Source: JALCOL01 sp022649665 (GTDB lineage: Bacteria; Bacillota; Bacilli; Lactobacillales; Enterococcaceae). Taken from it: a stretch of DNA of 64,000 nt. Every line of letters starts with the position of its first letter. The first letter of the stretch is position 1. Location: assembly GCA_030372335.1 (NCBI GenBank), contig JAUDCW010000002.1, one strand, 5' to 3'. Positions 41,499-51,475 of the stretch are shown here, piece by piece. The position numbers and the translations under genes are program-made. The notes under the pieces are model-generated. The model did not search any database, was not told where the DNA came from, and saw only the letters and a program-made list of their open reading frames with translations.

Positions 41499-43883
41499 AT
41501 GTACGCAGAGGTCATTGTCGATGTTCCGGCGCAGCAGACGGACCGGCCGTTCACTTATGAAGTACCGCGCGAATTTACCGGCGGGATCGAGTGCGGGATG
41601 CGGGTCATCGTTCCATTCGGGAAGCTGAAGCGCCAAGGGTTCATCATTGGTCTGACAAAAGAAGCCCCCACGTTTAAAACGCGTCCGATCGAAAAAGTTC
41701 TCGATCTTTCGCCGGTTTTGACTGAAGAGCTGCTTGCGTTGGCGGATTATATGTGCGCGCATACGTTTGCCTTTAAGATCACTTGTTTGGAAACGATGCT
41801 TCCAGCCGCGTTCAAAGCGCGCTACGAGAAAAATATTTTGCGCAAAACGACCGTCGCAGAAGTCGTCGACTTTTTTGAACAGGCGGAAGCGATCCCTTAT
41901 GACGCGGCGGAAGCGCGCGGGATGCTGCCGCAGCTTTTGGAGTGGCAAAAAAAAGGCTGGGTCGATGTCGAATATGAGGTGCAGCAAAAAGGCAAAGTCA
42001 AGACAGAACGCCTTGTGCTGCTCAAACACTCCGCGGAGGAGTACCGCGTGCTTGAAGAAAACGTGCGGAAAAATGCGCTGCAGCAGCGGGCACTTTTAGC
42101 GCGGCTGGCTGATTCGACTGCAAAAAAAGCTATCCCGGCGAAAAAACTGATCGCTGAAGGGATCAAAGCGGCAACGCTCCAAGCCGGCGCACAAAAAGGC
42201 TGGATCTCATTTGAAGAAGCGGAAGTCTACCGCGACCCGTATCAAGACGAAGCGACCCCTTTAGGGCAGCCGCTGACGCTCAATCCTGAACAACAAACGG
42301 CCTTCACGAAGATCGCAGCAAGCATGGAAAAAGCGGAGGAGGCGGTCTATCTGCTTGAAGGGATCACCGGCAGCGGCAAGACCGAAGTCTATCTGCAAGC
42401 GATCGCTCAAGCACTTGCAGCCAGCAAACAGGCGATCCTGCTCGTTCCGGAGATCGCACTGACGCCGCAGATGGTCGAGCGTTTCAAACATCGTTTTGGG
42501 GAGGCGGTCGCGGTATTACATAGCGGATTGTCGCAAGGAGAAAAATATGACGAGTGGCGCAAGATCCAGCGGCAGGAAGCACAGATCGTCGTCGGAGCAC
42601 GGTCCGCGATCTTCGCACCGTTTCGCGATCTCGGGCTGATCATTTTAGATGAAGAGCATGAATCGAGCTATAAGCAGGAAGAAATGCCGCGCTATCATGC
42701 GCGCGACTTGGCGATCTGGCGCGCGAAATATCATCATTGCCCGGTCGTTCTCGGCAGCGCGACGCCTTCATTGGAGTCGCGGGCGCGGGCTCAGAAAAAT
42801 GTTTACCACTTGCTGCGTTTAACGCAGCGCGCGCAAAATGCACATTTGCCGGCGATCGGGATCGTCGATCAGAAAAAAGAATACAACGCTGGGAATTCCA
42901 GCGAATTTTCCGAAATCCTGCGCGAAAAGATCAGCGACCGTTTGGAAAAAGGCGAGCAGACTGTCTTGCTGCTCAATCGGCGCGGTTATTCGTCGTTTAT
43001 GATCTGCCGGGAATGCGGCTACGTTTTGACTTGTCCAAATTGCGACATCTCCCTGACGCTTCATAAAGATATCCAGCGGATGAAGTGCCACTATTGCGGT
43101 CATGAAGAACGGGTACCTGACCATTGTCCGCAATGCGGCAGCAAAAAGATCCGCTTTCGCGGCAGCGGTACGCAAAAGATCGAAGAAACACTGCATGAGA
43201 TCGTGCCGGAAGCCCGCATTTTGCGGATGGATGTCGATACGACCCGCCGCAAAGGAGCACACAAAAGAATCTTGAATGCTTTTGGGCGCGGCGACGCTGA
43301 TATTCTGCTCGGGACGCAGATGATCGCTAAGGGGCTCGATTATCCGAACGTGACGCTGGTCGGCGTTTTGAATGCCGATACCGCGCTGAATCTGCCGGAT
43401 TTCCGCGCTGCTGAGCGGACGTTTCAGCTGCTCTCGCAAGTCAGCGGACGAGCGGGCCGCGGAAAAAAACAAGGCGAAGTCGTGATCCAGACATTCAATC
43501 CCGAACATTACGCGATCCAGTGGGCAAAAGCGCATGATTATGAAGGTTTTTACCGCCAAGAGATGCGCTACCGCCATCTGAGCGACTATCCGCCGTTTTA
43601 CTATACGATCGCGCTGACGGTCAGCCACAAAGATCCGGAACGCGCAGCGCGCAAGATTTATCAGCTGGCGGACGGTCTTAAAAGTGTGCTCTCGCCGCAA
43701 GGAAAAGTCTTGGGACCGACACCCAAAGAAGTTTTTAAAGTAAAGCAGCGTTATTACTATCAGATTTTGATAAAATACAAACAGGAACCGCAGCTTTTGG
43801 ATTGGCTCCATAAAGTATTGAATGAAAGCCAAGAAGAGCTGCGCCGCGGATTGCGGCTGTCGATCGATGTCGATCCGCTATAA
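41499..43883 (+). CDS. priA: Primosomal protein N', replication restart helicase
   Basis: 3'-5' helicase that reloads the replisome at stalled forks. 794 residues: N-terminal 3'BD with YAEVIVDVPAQQTDRPFTYEVP, Walker A GITGSGKTEVYLQ, DEEHESSYKQ, the zinc-binding insert CRECGYVLTCPNCDISL...CHYCG...CPQCGSKK with eight cysteines, and VSGRAGRGKKQGEV. Family length is normal. Confidence 0.97.
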   Translation: MYAEVIVDVPAQQTDRPFTYEVPREFTGGIECGMRVIVPFGKLKRQGFIIGLTKEAPTFKTRPIEKVLDLSPVLTEELLALADYMCAHTFAFKITCLETMLPAAFKARYEKNILRKTTVAEVVDFFEQAEAIPYDAAEARGMLPQLLEWQKKGWVDVEYEVQQKGKVKTERLVLLKHSAEEYRVLEENVRKNALQQRALLARLADSTAKKAIPAKKLIAEGIKAATLQAGAQKGWISFEEAEVYRDPYQDEATPLGQPLTLNPEQQTAFTKIAASMEKAEEAVYLLEGITGSGKTEVYLQAIAQALAASKQAILLVPEIALTPQMVERFKHRFGEAVAVLHSGLSQGEKYDEWRKIQRQEAQIVVGARSAIFAPFRDLGLIILDEEHESSYKQEEMPRYHARDLAIWRAKYHHCPVVLGSATPSLESRARAQKNVYHLLRLTQRAQNAHLPAIGIVDQKKEYNAGNSSEFSEILREKISDRLEKGEQTVLLLNRRGYSSFMICRECGYVLTCPNCDISLTLHKDIQRMKCHYCGHEERVPDHCPQCGSKKIRFRGSGTQKIEETLHEIVPEARILRMDVDTTRRKGAHKRILNAFGRGDADILLGTQMIAKGLDYPNVTLVGVLNADTALNLPDFRAAERTFQLLSQVSGRAGRGKKQGEVVIQTFNPEHYAIQWAKAHDYEGFYRQEMRYRHLSDYPPFYYTIALTVSHKDPERAARKIYQLADGLKSVLSPQGKVLGPTPKEVFKVKQRYYYQILIKYKQEPQLLDWLHKVLNESQEELRRGLRLSIDVDPL

Positions 43884-43898
43884 TCAGGAGGAGTTAAA

Positions 43899-44840
43899 AT
43901 GACCAAAATCGTCTTTATGGGAACACCGGCATTTGCTGTCCCGATCTTGGAAGGGCTGCTGGAAAAAAATTACGAGGTTCAAGCGGTCGTGACGCAACCG
44001 GACCGCCCTGTCGGCCGTAAAAAGATCATGACCCCGCCGCCGGTCAAAGAGGCCGCCCTGAAGCACCACCTTGAAGTTTTGCAGCCGGCGAAATTGTCCG
44101 GCTCACCCGCGGCCGCGCGGCTGCATGAATTGGCACCGGATTTGATCATCACCGCCGCGTTCGGGCAATTTTTGCCGGACAGTGTTTTGAATATTCCGCG
44201 TTACGGGGTCTTGAATGTCCACGCATCGCTTTTGCCACGTTGGCGCGGCGGAGCGCCCGTCCATTATGCATTGATCGCCGGCGACCAAAAGACTGGCGTC
44301 ACCTTGATGAAAACGGTCAAAAAAATGGATGCTGGCGATATTTACGCGCAAGCCGAGCTTGCGATCACACCGAAAGACAATGTCGGCACGCTGTTTGAAA
44401 AGTTGAGCATTCTCGGGCGCGATTTGCTCTTGCGCTCGTTACCGCTTTATTTGGTGGGCAAACTGCCGGCGCGTCCGCAAGAAGAAGCACTGATCACGAT
44501 CGCACCGAATATCAAACGCGAACAAGAAATTCTTGACTTTCAAAAGACGGCAAAAGAGCTGGAGAACCAAGTCCGCGGAATGTGTCCGTGGCCCGTCGCT
44601 TATACGACATGGGGCGGAAAACGCCTCAAAGTCTGGCTTGCCAAAGCAGCTGCGGAAAGGACCAGCGGCACTCCCGGCGAAGTGCTCGCCGCGGACCATC
44701 ATTTAACAGTCGCTTGCGGCGGCGGGACTGTCCTTGAGCTGCTTGAAGTCCAGCCGGCTGGCAAAGGAAAAATGAGTACACAAGACTTTCTGAACGGAGT
44801 CGGCCGCAAACTTGAGGCTGGTGAGGTCTTCGGCCAATGA
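43899..44840 (+). CDS. fmt: Methionyl-tRNA formyltransferase
   Basis: Formylates initiator Met-tRNA. 313 residues: MTKIVFMGTPAFAVPILE, the catalytic region NVHASLLPRWRGGAPVHYALIAGD with the Asn-His pair, and a C-terminal OB domain that binds tRNA. Fifteen bases after priA with CAGGAGGAG, and its ATGA overlaps rsmB by 4 bases. Confidence 0.97.
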   Translation: MTKIVFMGTPAFAVPILEGLLEKNYEVQAVVTQPDRPVGRKKIMTPPPVKEAALKHHLEVLQPAKLSGSPAAARLHELAPDLIITAAFGQFLPDSVLNIPRYGVLNVHASLLPRWRGGAPVHYALIAGDQKTGVTLMKTVKKMDAGDIYAQAELAITPKDNVGTLFEKLSILGRDLLLRSLPLYLVGKLPARPQEEALITIAPNIKREQEILDFQKTAKELENQVRGMCPWPVAYTTWGGKRLKVWLAKAAAERTSGTPGEVLAADHHLTVACGGGTVLELLEVQPAGKGKMSTQDFLNGVGRKLEAGEVFGQ

Positions 44841-46189
44841 AAAAAATCGAAAATACGCCGCGCTATCAAGCGGTTGAAACACTGATGCGGGTCGAAACGC
44901 AGCACAGCTATGCCAATCTTCTTTTGAATGATACTTTGAACAGCCACGGCTGGTCGGCTGCCGACCGCGGCCTGTTTACTGAGCTCGTTTACGGCACGAT
45001 CGCGCGCCAGCTGACGCTTTCGTATGCAGTCGATACTTTTCTGGCAAAAAAAGCTGCTCCATGGGTCAAGATCTTGCTGGAAACCGCTTTTTTTCAAATG
45101 GTTTATTTAGATAAAGTGCCGGATCACGCGATCATCAACGAAAGTGTCGAGATCGCTAAAGTTCGCGGCCATGCAGGGATTGCTAAATTAGTCAACGCAG
45201 TCCTGCGTAATCTTCAGCGCCGCGGGATGCCGGACTTTTCCGCGATCAGCGATCCATTGGAACGCTTGAGCATCGAAGTCAGTCTGCCGAAAGCGCTCGC
45301 CGCGCGCCTTGTTGAGCTGCGCGGGCTGGAAGGAACGAAAAAGCTGGGAGAAAGCCTGCTCGTACCGGCCCGCAGCAGTGCCCGCTTATGCGATCCGCAG
45401 CTAACGGTCGATCAGGCAGTCGATCTTTTAAATGAAGAAGGAATAAAAGCCGAAGAAAGCCGAGTCTCGCCGGTCGGGATCATTGCCCGCCGCGGCGCTT
45501 TCGCGAAAACGCGCTTGTTCCGCGAAGGGAAAATCACGATCCAAGACGAGAGCTCGATGCTTGTCGCCCCGGCGCTTCAAGTCGAACCGTCGCATCACGT
45601 CCTCGACGCTTGTGCAGCGCCTGGCGGGAAAACGACGCATATCGCGCAGTATTTGGACGCTGACAAAGGCGGAAAAGTAACCGCGCTCGATATCCACGCA
45701 AAGAAAGTCGAATTGATCCGCGAAAATGCAGCGCGGCTGCATGAGACCGCGCGTATCGAAGCGATTTGCCTTGATGCACGGCAGGCGGCGGAAAAATTCG
45801 CTCCAGCTTCGTTTGACCGGATCCTAGTTGACGCGCCTTGTTCGGGTCTGGGTTTGATGCGCCGCAAACCGGACATCAAATATCAAAAAACACCGGCAGA
45901 TTTCGTAAAATTACCTAAAATTCAACGGGAAATCCTTGAAAGTGTCTGCGCATTGCTGAAATCTTCCGGTATAATGATTTACAGCACCTGTACTATTTTA
46001 CCGGAAGAAAATCAAGAAGTCGTTCGGGGATTTCTGGCAGATCATCCTGAGTTTGTCCAGATCCCGCCTGACGTTCCGCTGGTCAAAAAATTTGTGAAAG
46101 ATGGTTTTTTGACGCTTTTCCCTGACAATATGGGAACAGACGGCTTTTTTATCAGCTGTCTGCAAAAAAGAGAAAAAGCAAATCGATGA
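44837..46189 (+). CDS. rsmB: 16S rRNA (cytosine967-C5)-methyltransferase
   Basis: SAM-dependent methyltransferase of m5C967 in 16S rRNA. 450 residues: N-terminal NusB-like domain (1-140), SAM motif LDACAAPGGKTTHIAQ, DAPCSGLGLMRRKPDI and the catalytic Cys in YSTCTI. Coupled to fmt by a 4-base overlap and followed by stp after 9 bases. Confidence 0.97.
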   Translation: MKKIENTPRYQAVETLMRVETQHSYANLLLNDTLNSHGWSAADRGLFTELVYGTIARQLTLSYAVDTFLAKKAAPWVKILLETAFFQMVYLDKVPDHAIINESVEIAKVRGHAGIAKLVNAVLRNLQRRGMPDFSAISDPLERLSIEVSLPKALAARLVELRGLEGTKKLGESLLVPARSSARLCDPQLTVDQAVDLLNEEGIKAEESRVSPVGIIARRGAFAKTRLFREGKITIQDESSMLVAPALQVEPSHHVLDACAAPGGKTTHIAQYLDADKGGKVTALDIHAKKVELIRENAARLHETARIEAICLDARQAAEKFAPASFDRILVDAPCSGLGLMRRKPDIKYQKTPADFVKLPKIQREILESVCALLKSSGIMIYSTCTILPEENQEVVRGFLADHPEFVQIPPDVPLVKKFVKDGFLTLFPDNMGTDGFFISCLQKREKANR

Positions 46190-46198
46190 GGTGAAGGA

Positions 46199-46927
46199 AT
46201 GGACATTTATTTTCAAACAGATATTGGGCAAAGAAGACGCAATAATCAAGATTTTACCGGCAGCTTTTATAATCAGGAACAGATCCCGCTTGTGATCGTC
46301 GCTGATGGCATGGGGGGGCATAAAGCAGGCGACATCGCCAGCTCGATGCTCGTCAACGGTCTCGGCCAAAAATGGCAAGAGACGGCTTTTTCTTCAGCAG
46401 AAGAGGTCTCGCAGTGGCTGATCAAAAATATCCAAGAAGCGAATGTCGCGATCTTCAACAAAGGCCAAGAAATCCCCGAATATAACGGGATGGGAAGCAC
46501 GGTCGTCGCGGCCGTGATCCAACCGCGCCAATTTATTTTGGCACATGTCGGCGACAGCCGCGCGTATTTGTGGACCGGCAAAAAGCTTGATCAGCTGACA
46601 GTCGATCATTCGCTCGTCCAAGAGCTCGTCAACCAAGGCGAGATCACCCCGGAAATGGCTCAGCACCACCCGCAGAAGAACGTTGTTACGCGTTCGGTCG
46701 GGATGCCGGGAACTGTCGAAGTCGATGTCTACGACTGGAAGTGGAGCCCAAATGAAGTCTTGCTCTTGTGTTCCGACGGACTTACCAATATGGTCTCTGA
46801 TCAGCGGATCGCAGAAGTTCTAGAAGGAGCCGGCGATCTTCAAGAAAAAGCAGATACTTTGATCGAGGAAGCCAATCAAAACGGCGGCATCGATAATATC
46901 ACGGTGCTGCTTGCAGCAAACACCTAG
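46199..46927 (+). CDS. stp: PP2C-type Ser/Thr protein phosphatase
   Basis: Metal-dependent phosphatase that reverses PrkC phosphorylation. 242 residues with TDIGQRRRNNQD, VADGMGGHKAGDIAS, HVGDSRAYLW, LLCSDGLTNMVS and NGGIDNITVLL, all metal-binding Asp residues present. Sits 12 bases upstream of prkC in the conserved pair. Confidence 0.96.
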   Translation: MDIYFQTDIGQRRRNNQDFTGSFYNQEQIPLVIVADGMGGHKAGDIASSMLVNGLGQKWQETAFSSAEEVSQWLIKNIQEANVAIFNKGQEIPEYNGMGSTVVAAVIQPRQFILAHVGDSRAYLWTGKKLDQLTVDHSLVQELVNQGEITPEMAQHHPQKNVVTRSVGMPGTVEVDVYDWKWSPNEVLLLCSDGLTNMVSDQRIAEVLEGAGDLQEKADTLIEEANQNGGIDNITVLLAANT

Positions 46928-46939
46928 GAGGGAGAAACA

Positions 46940-49135
46940 ATGATTGAAATCGGTAGTACTTTAAACGGCCGATACAAGATCTTAGGCATGATCGGCTCAG
47001 GCGGCATGGCCAATGTGTATTTGGCAGAAGATCTGATTTTGGATCGCGAAGTCGCGGTCAAAGTGCTGCGCTTCGATTTTCAAAATGATGCAGCGGCGAT
47101 CCGCCGCTTCCAGCGCGAAGCCCGCGCGGCCTCCGAATTGGTGCATCCGAATATCGTGAGTGTATATGATGTCGGCGAAGAGGATGGTCTGCAGTACATC
47201 GTCATGGAATATGTCGATGGGATGGACCTGAAACGCTATTTACAGACGCATTATCCGCTGCCTTATGATGAAGTCGTCGATATCATGGAACAGATCATCT
47301 CAGCGGTCGAAGAAGCGCATGCACACCAAATCATTCACCGCGATATCAAGCCGCAAAATATCCTGATCGATAAAAACGGTGTCGTCAAGATTACTGATTT
47401 TGGGATCGCCGTCGCATTGACGGAAACATCGATCACCCAGACCAATACGATGCTCGGCAGCGTTCACTATTTGTCGCCGGAACAGGCCCGCGGCGGTTCA
47501 GCGACACCGCAATCCGATATTTATTCGATGGGGATCGTTTTGTATGAGCTTTTGACCGGCAGTGTGCCGTTTGACGGTGAAACAGCGGTTTCGATCGCAC
47601 TGAAACATTTCCAAGCGGATATGCCTTCGGTTCGCGATATTGATCCGAATATTCCGCAGCCGCTCGAAAATGTGATCTTGCATGCGACTGCAAAAGATCC
47701 GAAAGACCGCTACCCAAGCGTATCCGCGATGGGAGCTGATCTGCGGACAGCCTTAGATCCGGCGCGGGCTGACGAGCCGAAATTCATTCCGGCGTCCCAG
47801 CTTGAAAAAACGCGGCCGATCGCAGCGGTAAAAGATGAGCCGGCCGCGGAAGAGGCGCCGCCAGAGGATACGGCGAAAAAACCGCAGGAAAAGGCCAAAG
47901 CAAAACAAAAATGGTATAAAAAGAAATGGGTCTGGGCATTGATCGCAGCTCTGCTTTTATTAGTCGCCGGCGGCACAGTCTACGCATTTTCCCGCAATGA
48001 CGTCATCGTCCCGGACGTCAGCGACATGTCGACCGCTCAAGCTAAAACCATTTTGGAAGAGAAAAATTTCAAAGTCGCCGATAAAACCAAAGAAATCAAA
48101 GACGAAAAGATCGCCAGCGGCAAAGTCGTCAAAACTTCGCCGGAAGCCGGCAACAAAGTGAAAAAAGGCCGGACCGTGACGCTTTATGTCTCGATCGGCG
48201 CTGGCGAAGTCAAGATGGAGGATTACGTCGGCAAAGACTTTGACCGTGCAAAAGAAGCACTGATCGCGCTTGGTTTTAAGGAAGAGAACATCATCCAAAA
48301 AACGACGTATGATCCAAGTACGAAAAACGGCAACATCACCAAGCAAAGTCCGGCCGCCGGCAAAAAAGTCGACCCGGCAAAGCAGAAAGTGACGTTTACC
48401 GTCAGCAAAGGCAGCGAGCCGGTCACGTTGAAAGACTATACCGGAATGAGCCTGACTGAAGTCAAGAGTGCGCTGTACAGCTTGGGATTGAGCGATGATC
48501 AAATCGTCGTCACCCAGATCGAAAGCAGCGAAGCCGCTAACACCGTTGTTTCGCAAGCGCCAGTCGGCGGCACGACGATCGACCCAAGCAGCCAGACAGT
48601 CACTTTGACGGTCAGCAAAGGGCCGACAAAAGTCAGCTTGACTGACATTTCGGGCTATACGAAAGCTGAAGCCGATAAATACTTCAAAGACAATGGTCTT
48701 GTGCCGAATTATACAGAAGAATATTCGGACAGTGTGGCGGAAGGCAAAGTGATCCGGACCTCGCCGGCGAAAGGCGAATCGGTCGCGGCTGGCTCCACGG
48801 TTCAAGTCGTTCTCTCCAAAGGCAAAGAAGCGAAAAGCTCTTCGACCTCGTCCAGCAGTTCGAGCGGAACCTACACTGGATCGATCGTCGTTACGATGAA
48901 AGATCCGGGAACATATTCGGCGTATTTAACGTATGCGGATGGAACGAAGAGTGAAGTAAAAACACAAGATTTGACAGATGCTAGTCCGAAATTCACGGCA
49001 ACTTTTTCAGTGAAGAAAGGACAAGAAGCTGTCGCGACTGTTGAATGGAATGGGGTCACAGTCGCTGGCGGAACGATCACTGAGAGCTCACCAACGTTTG
49101 ATGTTGCCAAAAGTGCAGGATTGCCAAATCAATAA
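46940..49135 (+). CDS. prkC: Ser/Thr protein kinase with PASTA domains
   Basis: Membrane kinase sensing muropeptides or lipid II and governing cell-wall homeostasis. 731 residues: kinase domain (~10-270) with GSGGMANVYLAEDL, the VAVKVL Lys, HRDIKPQNILI and DFGIA; an acidic/basic linker; one membrane helix (~330-350); four PASTA repeats (~354-634), each ending near VSKG; a Ser-rich linker; and a C-terminal beta-type domain (~650-731). The last domain is also found in relatives but its role is not known to me. A strong terminator follows. Confidence 0.96.
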   Translation: MIEIGSTLNGRYKILGMIGSGGMANVYLAEDLILDREVAVKVLRFDFQNDAAAIRRFQREARAASELVHPNIVSVYDVGEEDGLQYIVMEYVDGMDLKRYLQTHYPLPYDEVVDIMEQIISAVEEAHAHQIIHRDIKPQNILIDKNGVVKITDFGIAVALTETSITQTNTMLGSVHYLSPEQARGGSATPQSDIYSMGIVLYELLTGSVPFDGETAVSIALKHFQADMPSVRDIDPNIPQPLENVILHATAKDPKDRYPSVSAMGADLRTALDPARADEPKFIPASQLEKTRPIAAVKDEPAAEEAPPEDTAKKPQEKAKAKQKWYKKKWVWALIAALLLLVAGGTVYAFSRNDVIVPDVSDMSTAQAKTILEEKNFKVADKTKEIKDEKIASGKVVKTSPEAGNKVKKGRTVTLYVSIGAGEVKMEDYVGKDFDRAKEALIALGFKEENIIQKTTYDPSTKNGNITKQSPAAGKKVDPAKQKVTFTVSKGSEPVTLKDYTGMSLTEVKSALYSLGLSDDQIVVTQIESSEAANTVVSQAPVGGTTIDPSSQTVTLTVSKGPTKVSLTDISGYTKAEADKYFKDNGLVPNYTEEYSDSVAEGKVIRTSPAKGESVAAGSTVQVVLSKGKEAKSSSTSSSSSSGTYTGSIVVTMKDPGTYSAYLTYADGTKSEVKTQDLTDASPKFTATFSVKKGQEAVATVEWNGVTVAGGTITESSPTFDVAKSAGLPNQ

Positions 49136-49148
49136 AAACAAATTTCTA

Positions 49149-49183
49149 AGAGCCGCAGCAATCAATCTGCTGCGGCTCTTTTT
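49149..49183 (+). terminator. prkC terminator
   Basis: AGAGCCGCAGCA and TGCTGCGGCTCT form a perfect 12-bp stem followed by TTTT, closing the priA-fmt-rsmB-stp-prkC unit. Confidence 0.92.
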
Positions 49184-49217
49184 GTGTTAAGATAAATCAA
49201 AAAGAAGGGAGCCATTT

Positions 49218-50117
49218 ATGACAATCGGACAGATCCGCAAGGCGCTGAGCGGTTTTTATTATATTTATGCTGAGGGAAAGACGTATCAAACGCGGGCACG
49301 GGGCAATTTCCGCAAAAAAAAATTGACACCATTAGTCGGCGACAAAGTAGAATTTGAAAGCACCAATGAAACGGATGGCTATATTTTGAAACTGCTGCCG
49401 CGGGAGAATCGTTTGACGCGCCCGCCGGTAGCGAATGTTGATTTGGGCGTGATCGTGATGAGTGCCGCCGAGCCTGCTTTTTCCCAGCAGCTGCTGGACC
49501 GTTTTTTAGTGCAGCTCGAGGCGCAGAAAATCAAAGGAGCGATCTATCTCAGCAAGCGTGATCTTCTGGATACTGCGCAAAAAGAAGCGCTCGCTGAAAT
49601 AATGGCGGTTTATGAGCGCGTCGGCTATCCGGTGATTTCAAGCGGCGATCAAGAAGAAACAACAGCGGCATTTGCGAAGCTGTTTCGCGGCAAGTTGACG
49701 GTCTTTATCGGTCAGTCGGGCGCTGGAAAATCAACACTGTTAAATATGATCGTTCCCGAACTCGAGCTTGCGACCGGCGAGATCTCGCAAGCATTGGGAC
49801 GCGGGCGCCACACGACGCGGCATGTCGAACTTTTGCCGATGTTCGGCGGACTGGTTGCGGATACTCCCGGCTTCAGTTCGCTTGAACTTGATCAAATTGA
49901 AGCACCGCACGAGCTGGGGGATTGTTTTCCGGAGATCCGGGCAGCCGCCCCTTTCTGCAAATTCCGCGGCTGCCTTCATAGACATGAACCGGGTTGTGAA
50001 GTAAAATCAAGAGTGGAAAAAGGCCAGATCGCCTCTTCGCGGTACGAAGATTATTTGACCTTTTTGCAGGAGATCGAACAACGCAAGCCGGTCTACGGCA
50101 AGAAAAAGGAGAAATAA
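49218..50117 (+). CDS. rsgA: Ribosome small-subunit-dependent GTPase A
   Basis: Late-stage 30S maturation GTPase. 299 residues: N-terminal OB domain, circularly permuted GTPase with the G4 motif LSKRDLL before the P-loop GQSGAGKSTLLN and DTPGFSSLEL, then a zinc knuckle CKFRGCLHRHEPGC. GAAGGGAGCC before the ATG. Two bases separate it from rpe. Confidence 0.97.
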   Translation: MTIGQIRKALSGFYYIYAEGKTYQTRARGNFRKKKLTPLVGDKVEFESTNETDGYILKLLPRENRLTRPPVANVDLGVIVMSAAEPAFSQQLLDRFLVQLEAQKIKGAIYLSKRDLLDTAQKEALAEIMAVYERVGYPVISSGDQEETTAAFAKLFRGKLTVFIGQSGAGKSTLLNMIVPELELATGEISQALGRGRHTTRHVELLPMFGGLVADTPGFSSLELDQIEAPHELGDCFPEIRAAAPFCKFRGCLHRHEPGCEVKSRVEKGQIASSRYEDYLTFLQEIEQRKPVYGKKKEK

Positions 50118-50119
50118 AA

Positions 50120-50770
50120 ATGAAAATAGCTCCCTCGATTTTGAGTGCGGACTTTGCGCATCTTGCGCGCGATATTGAAATGGTAGAAAAATTCGGTGCA
50201 GATTGGATCCATGTCGATGTGATGGACGGGCGCTTCGTCGACAATTTGACGTTCGGCCCCTTGATCGTCAAAGCGATCCGACCGGTCACGAATCTGCCGC
50301 TCGACGTCCATATGATGGTTGAACGACCGGAACAGTGGATCCCGCAATTTGCTAAAGCAGGGGCTGATTATATTACGATCCACGTGGAAGCAACACCGCA
50401 TATCCACGGGGCGCTCCAGCAGATCAAGAGCTTTGGCGTCAAAAGCGGAGTCGTGATCAATCCCGGCACGCCGGTCGCGCTGATCCGCGAAGTTCTGCCG
50501 CTTTGCGATTTGGTGTTGGTGATGAGTGTCAATCCAGGATTCGGCGGGCAAAAATTTCTGCCGGAAGTCGTGCATAAGATCGAAGAGCTCGCAGCATACC
50601 GCCAAGAAGAGCGCGCCGACTTTTTGATCGAAGTCGATGGCGGCCTGAATGAAGAAACGGCACCGATCGTTGTGAAAGCCGGCGCGGATGTGTGTGTGGC
50701 CGGTTCGTATATTTATGGTGCCGAAGATCCGAAAGCTCGGATCGCTGCCTTGCGGGCGAGTGCACGATGA
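50120..50770 (+). CDS. rpe: Ribulose-phosphate 3-epimerase
   Basis: Interconverts ribulose and xylulose 5-phosphate. 216-residue TIM barrel with APSILSADFAHL, HVDVMDGRFVDNLTFG, VMSVNPGFGGQKFLPEV and EVDGGLNEETAP, carrying the metal-binding His and Asp residues. Its stop overlaps the thiN start (ATGA). Confidence 0.97.
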   Translation: MKIAPSILSADFAHLARDIEMVEKFGADWIHVDVMDGRFVDNLTFGPLIVKAIRPVTNLPLDVHMMVERPEQWIPQFAKAGADYITIHVEATPHIHGALQQIKSFGVKSGVVINPGTPVALIREVLPLCDLVLVMSVNPGFGGQKFLPEVVHKIEELAAYRQEERADFLIEVDGGLNEETAPIVVKAGADVCVAGSYIYGAEDPKARIAALRASAR

Positions 50771-51429
50771 AACAGATCGTAATCGCGGGCGGCGGCGCGC
50801 GCCAGAATTGGCCCGCTTTGCAGCGTTTTCTGCCAGAAGAAACGTTTTGGGTCGGCGTGGACCGCGGCGCTTTTTTCTTAATGGAAGTGGGGATCGCACC
50901 GAATTTGGCAGTCGGCGACTTTGATTCGCTCTCAGAAGAAGAATTGGTGCATTTGAAAGAGAAGACGGCCGTTCATGAATCGGTCGCGGAAAAAGACGAC
51001 ACGGATACTCAGCTGGCACTTTTGGATGCAGTGACGCTTCATCCGGAGCTGCCGGTCTATTTGATCGGGATGACAGGCGGGCGGATCGATCACTTTTTAT
51101 CCAATTTTTGGATGCCGCTGGAGCCGCGCTTTCAGCCGTTCATGCAGCAGATCATCATGCTGGATGATCAAAACGAGATCCGCTATTTTTCGCCGGGAAG
51201 CTATACGCTGCCTTACCAGCAAGCTTACCGCTACGTGGCATTCGCCGCTTTGACAGCAGTCGAAAGCTTGACGCTTTCACAAGTGAAATATCCGCTTTTT
51301 GAAGTGGATGTTCCGCGGCCGACCTCGCTTGCCAGCAACGAATTTCTGCCGGGTCTTCCCGCAGAATTTTCATTTGAAAGCGGTGTGCTCGCAGTGATAT
51401 ACAGCCGTGACGAAAAAAAAGCGCAATAA
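50767..51429 (+). CDS. thiN: Thiamine diphosphokinase
   Basis: Pyrophosphorylates thiamine to the diphosphate cofactor. 220 residues starting MKQIVIAGGGARQNWP, with DRGAFFLMEVGIAPNLAVGDFDSLS, KDDTDTQLAL and GMTGGRIDHFLSNF. The frame is open from 50692 inside rpe, but the ATG overlapping the rpe stop matches the family. The rsgA-rpe-thiN order is standard for Firmicutes. Confidence 0.95.
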   Translation: MKQIVIAGGGARQNWPALQRFLPEETFWVGVDRGAFFLMEVGIAPNLAVGDFDSLSEEELVHLKEKTAVHESVAEKDDTDTQLALLDAVTLHPELPVYLIGMTGGRIDHFLSNFWMPLEPRFQPFMQQIIMLDDQNEIRYFSPGSYTLPYQQAYRYVAFAALTAVESLTLSQVKYPLFEVDVPRPTSLASNEFLPGLPAEFSFESGVLAVIYSRDEKKAQ

Positions 51430-51430
51430 A

Positions 51431-51467
51431 AAAGGGACTGCAGTATTTCGCTGCAGTCCCTGGTTTT
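51431..51467. terminator. Bidirectional terminator of thiN and rpmB
   Basis: GGGACTGCAG (51434-51443) pairs with CTGCAGTCCC (51451-51460). On the minus strand it is followed by six T, making it a good rpmB terminator; on the plus strand by TGGTTTT. Confidence 0.88.
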
Positions 51468-51475
51468 ATCTTCGA

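Noticed and set aside
47960..48805. 281-codon minus-strand frame opposite prkC
   Set aside because: Shadow of the PASTA repeats, with low-complexity Phe/Asp/Arg composition typical of antisense frames.
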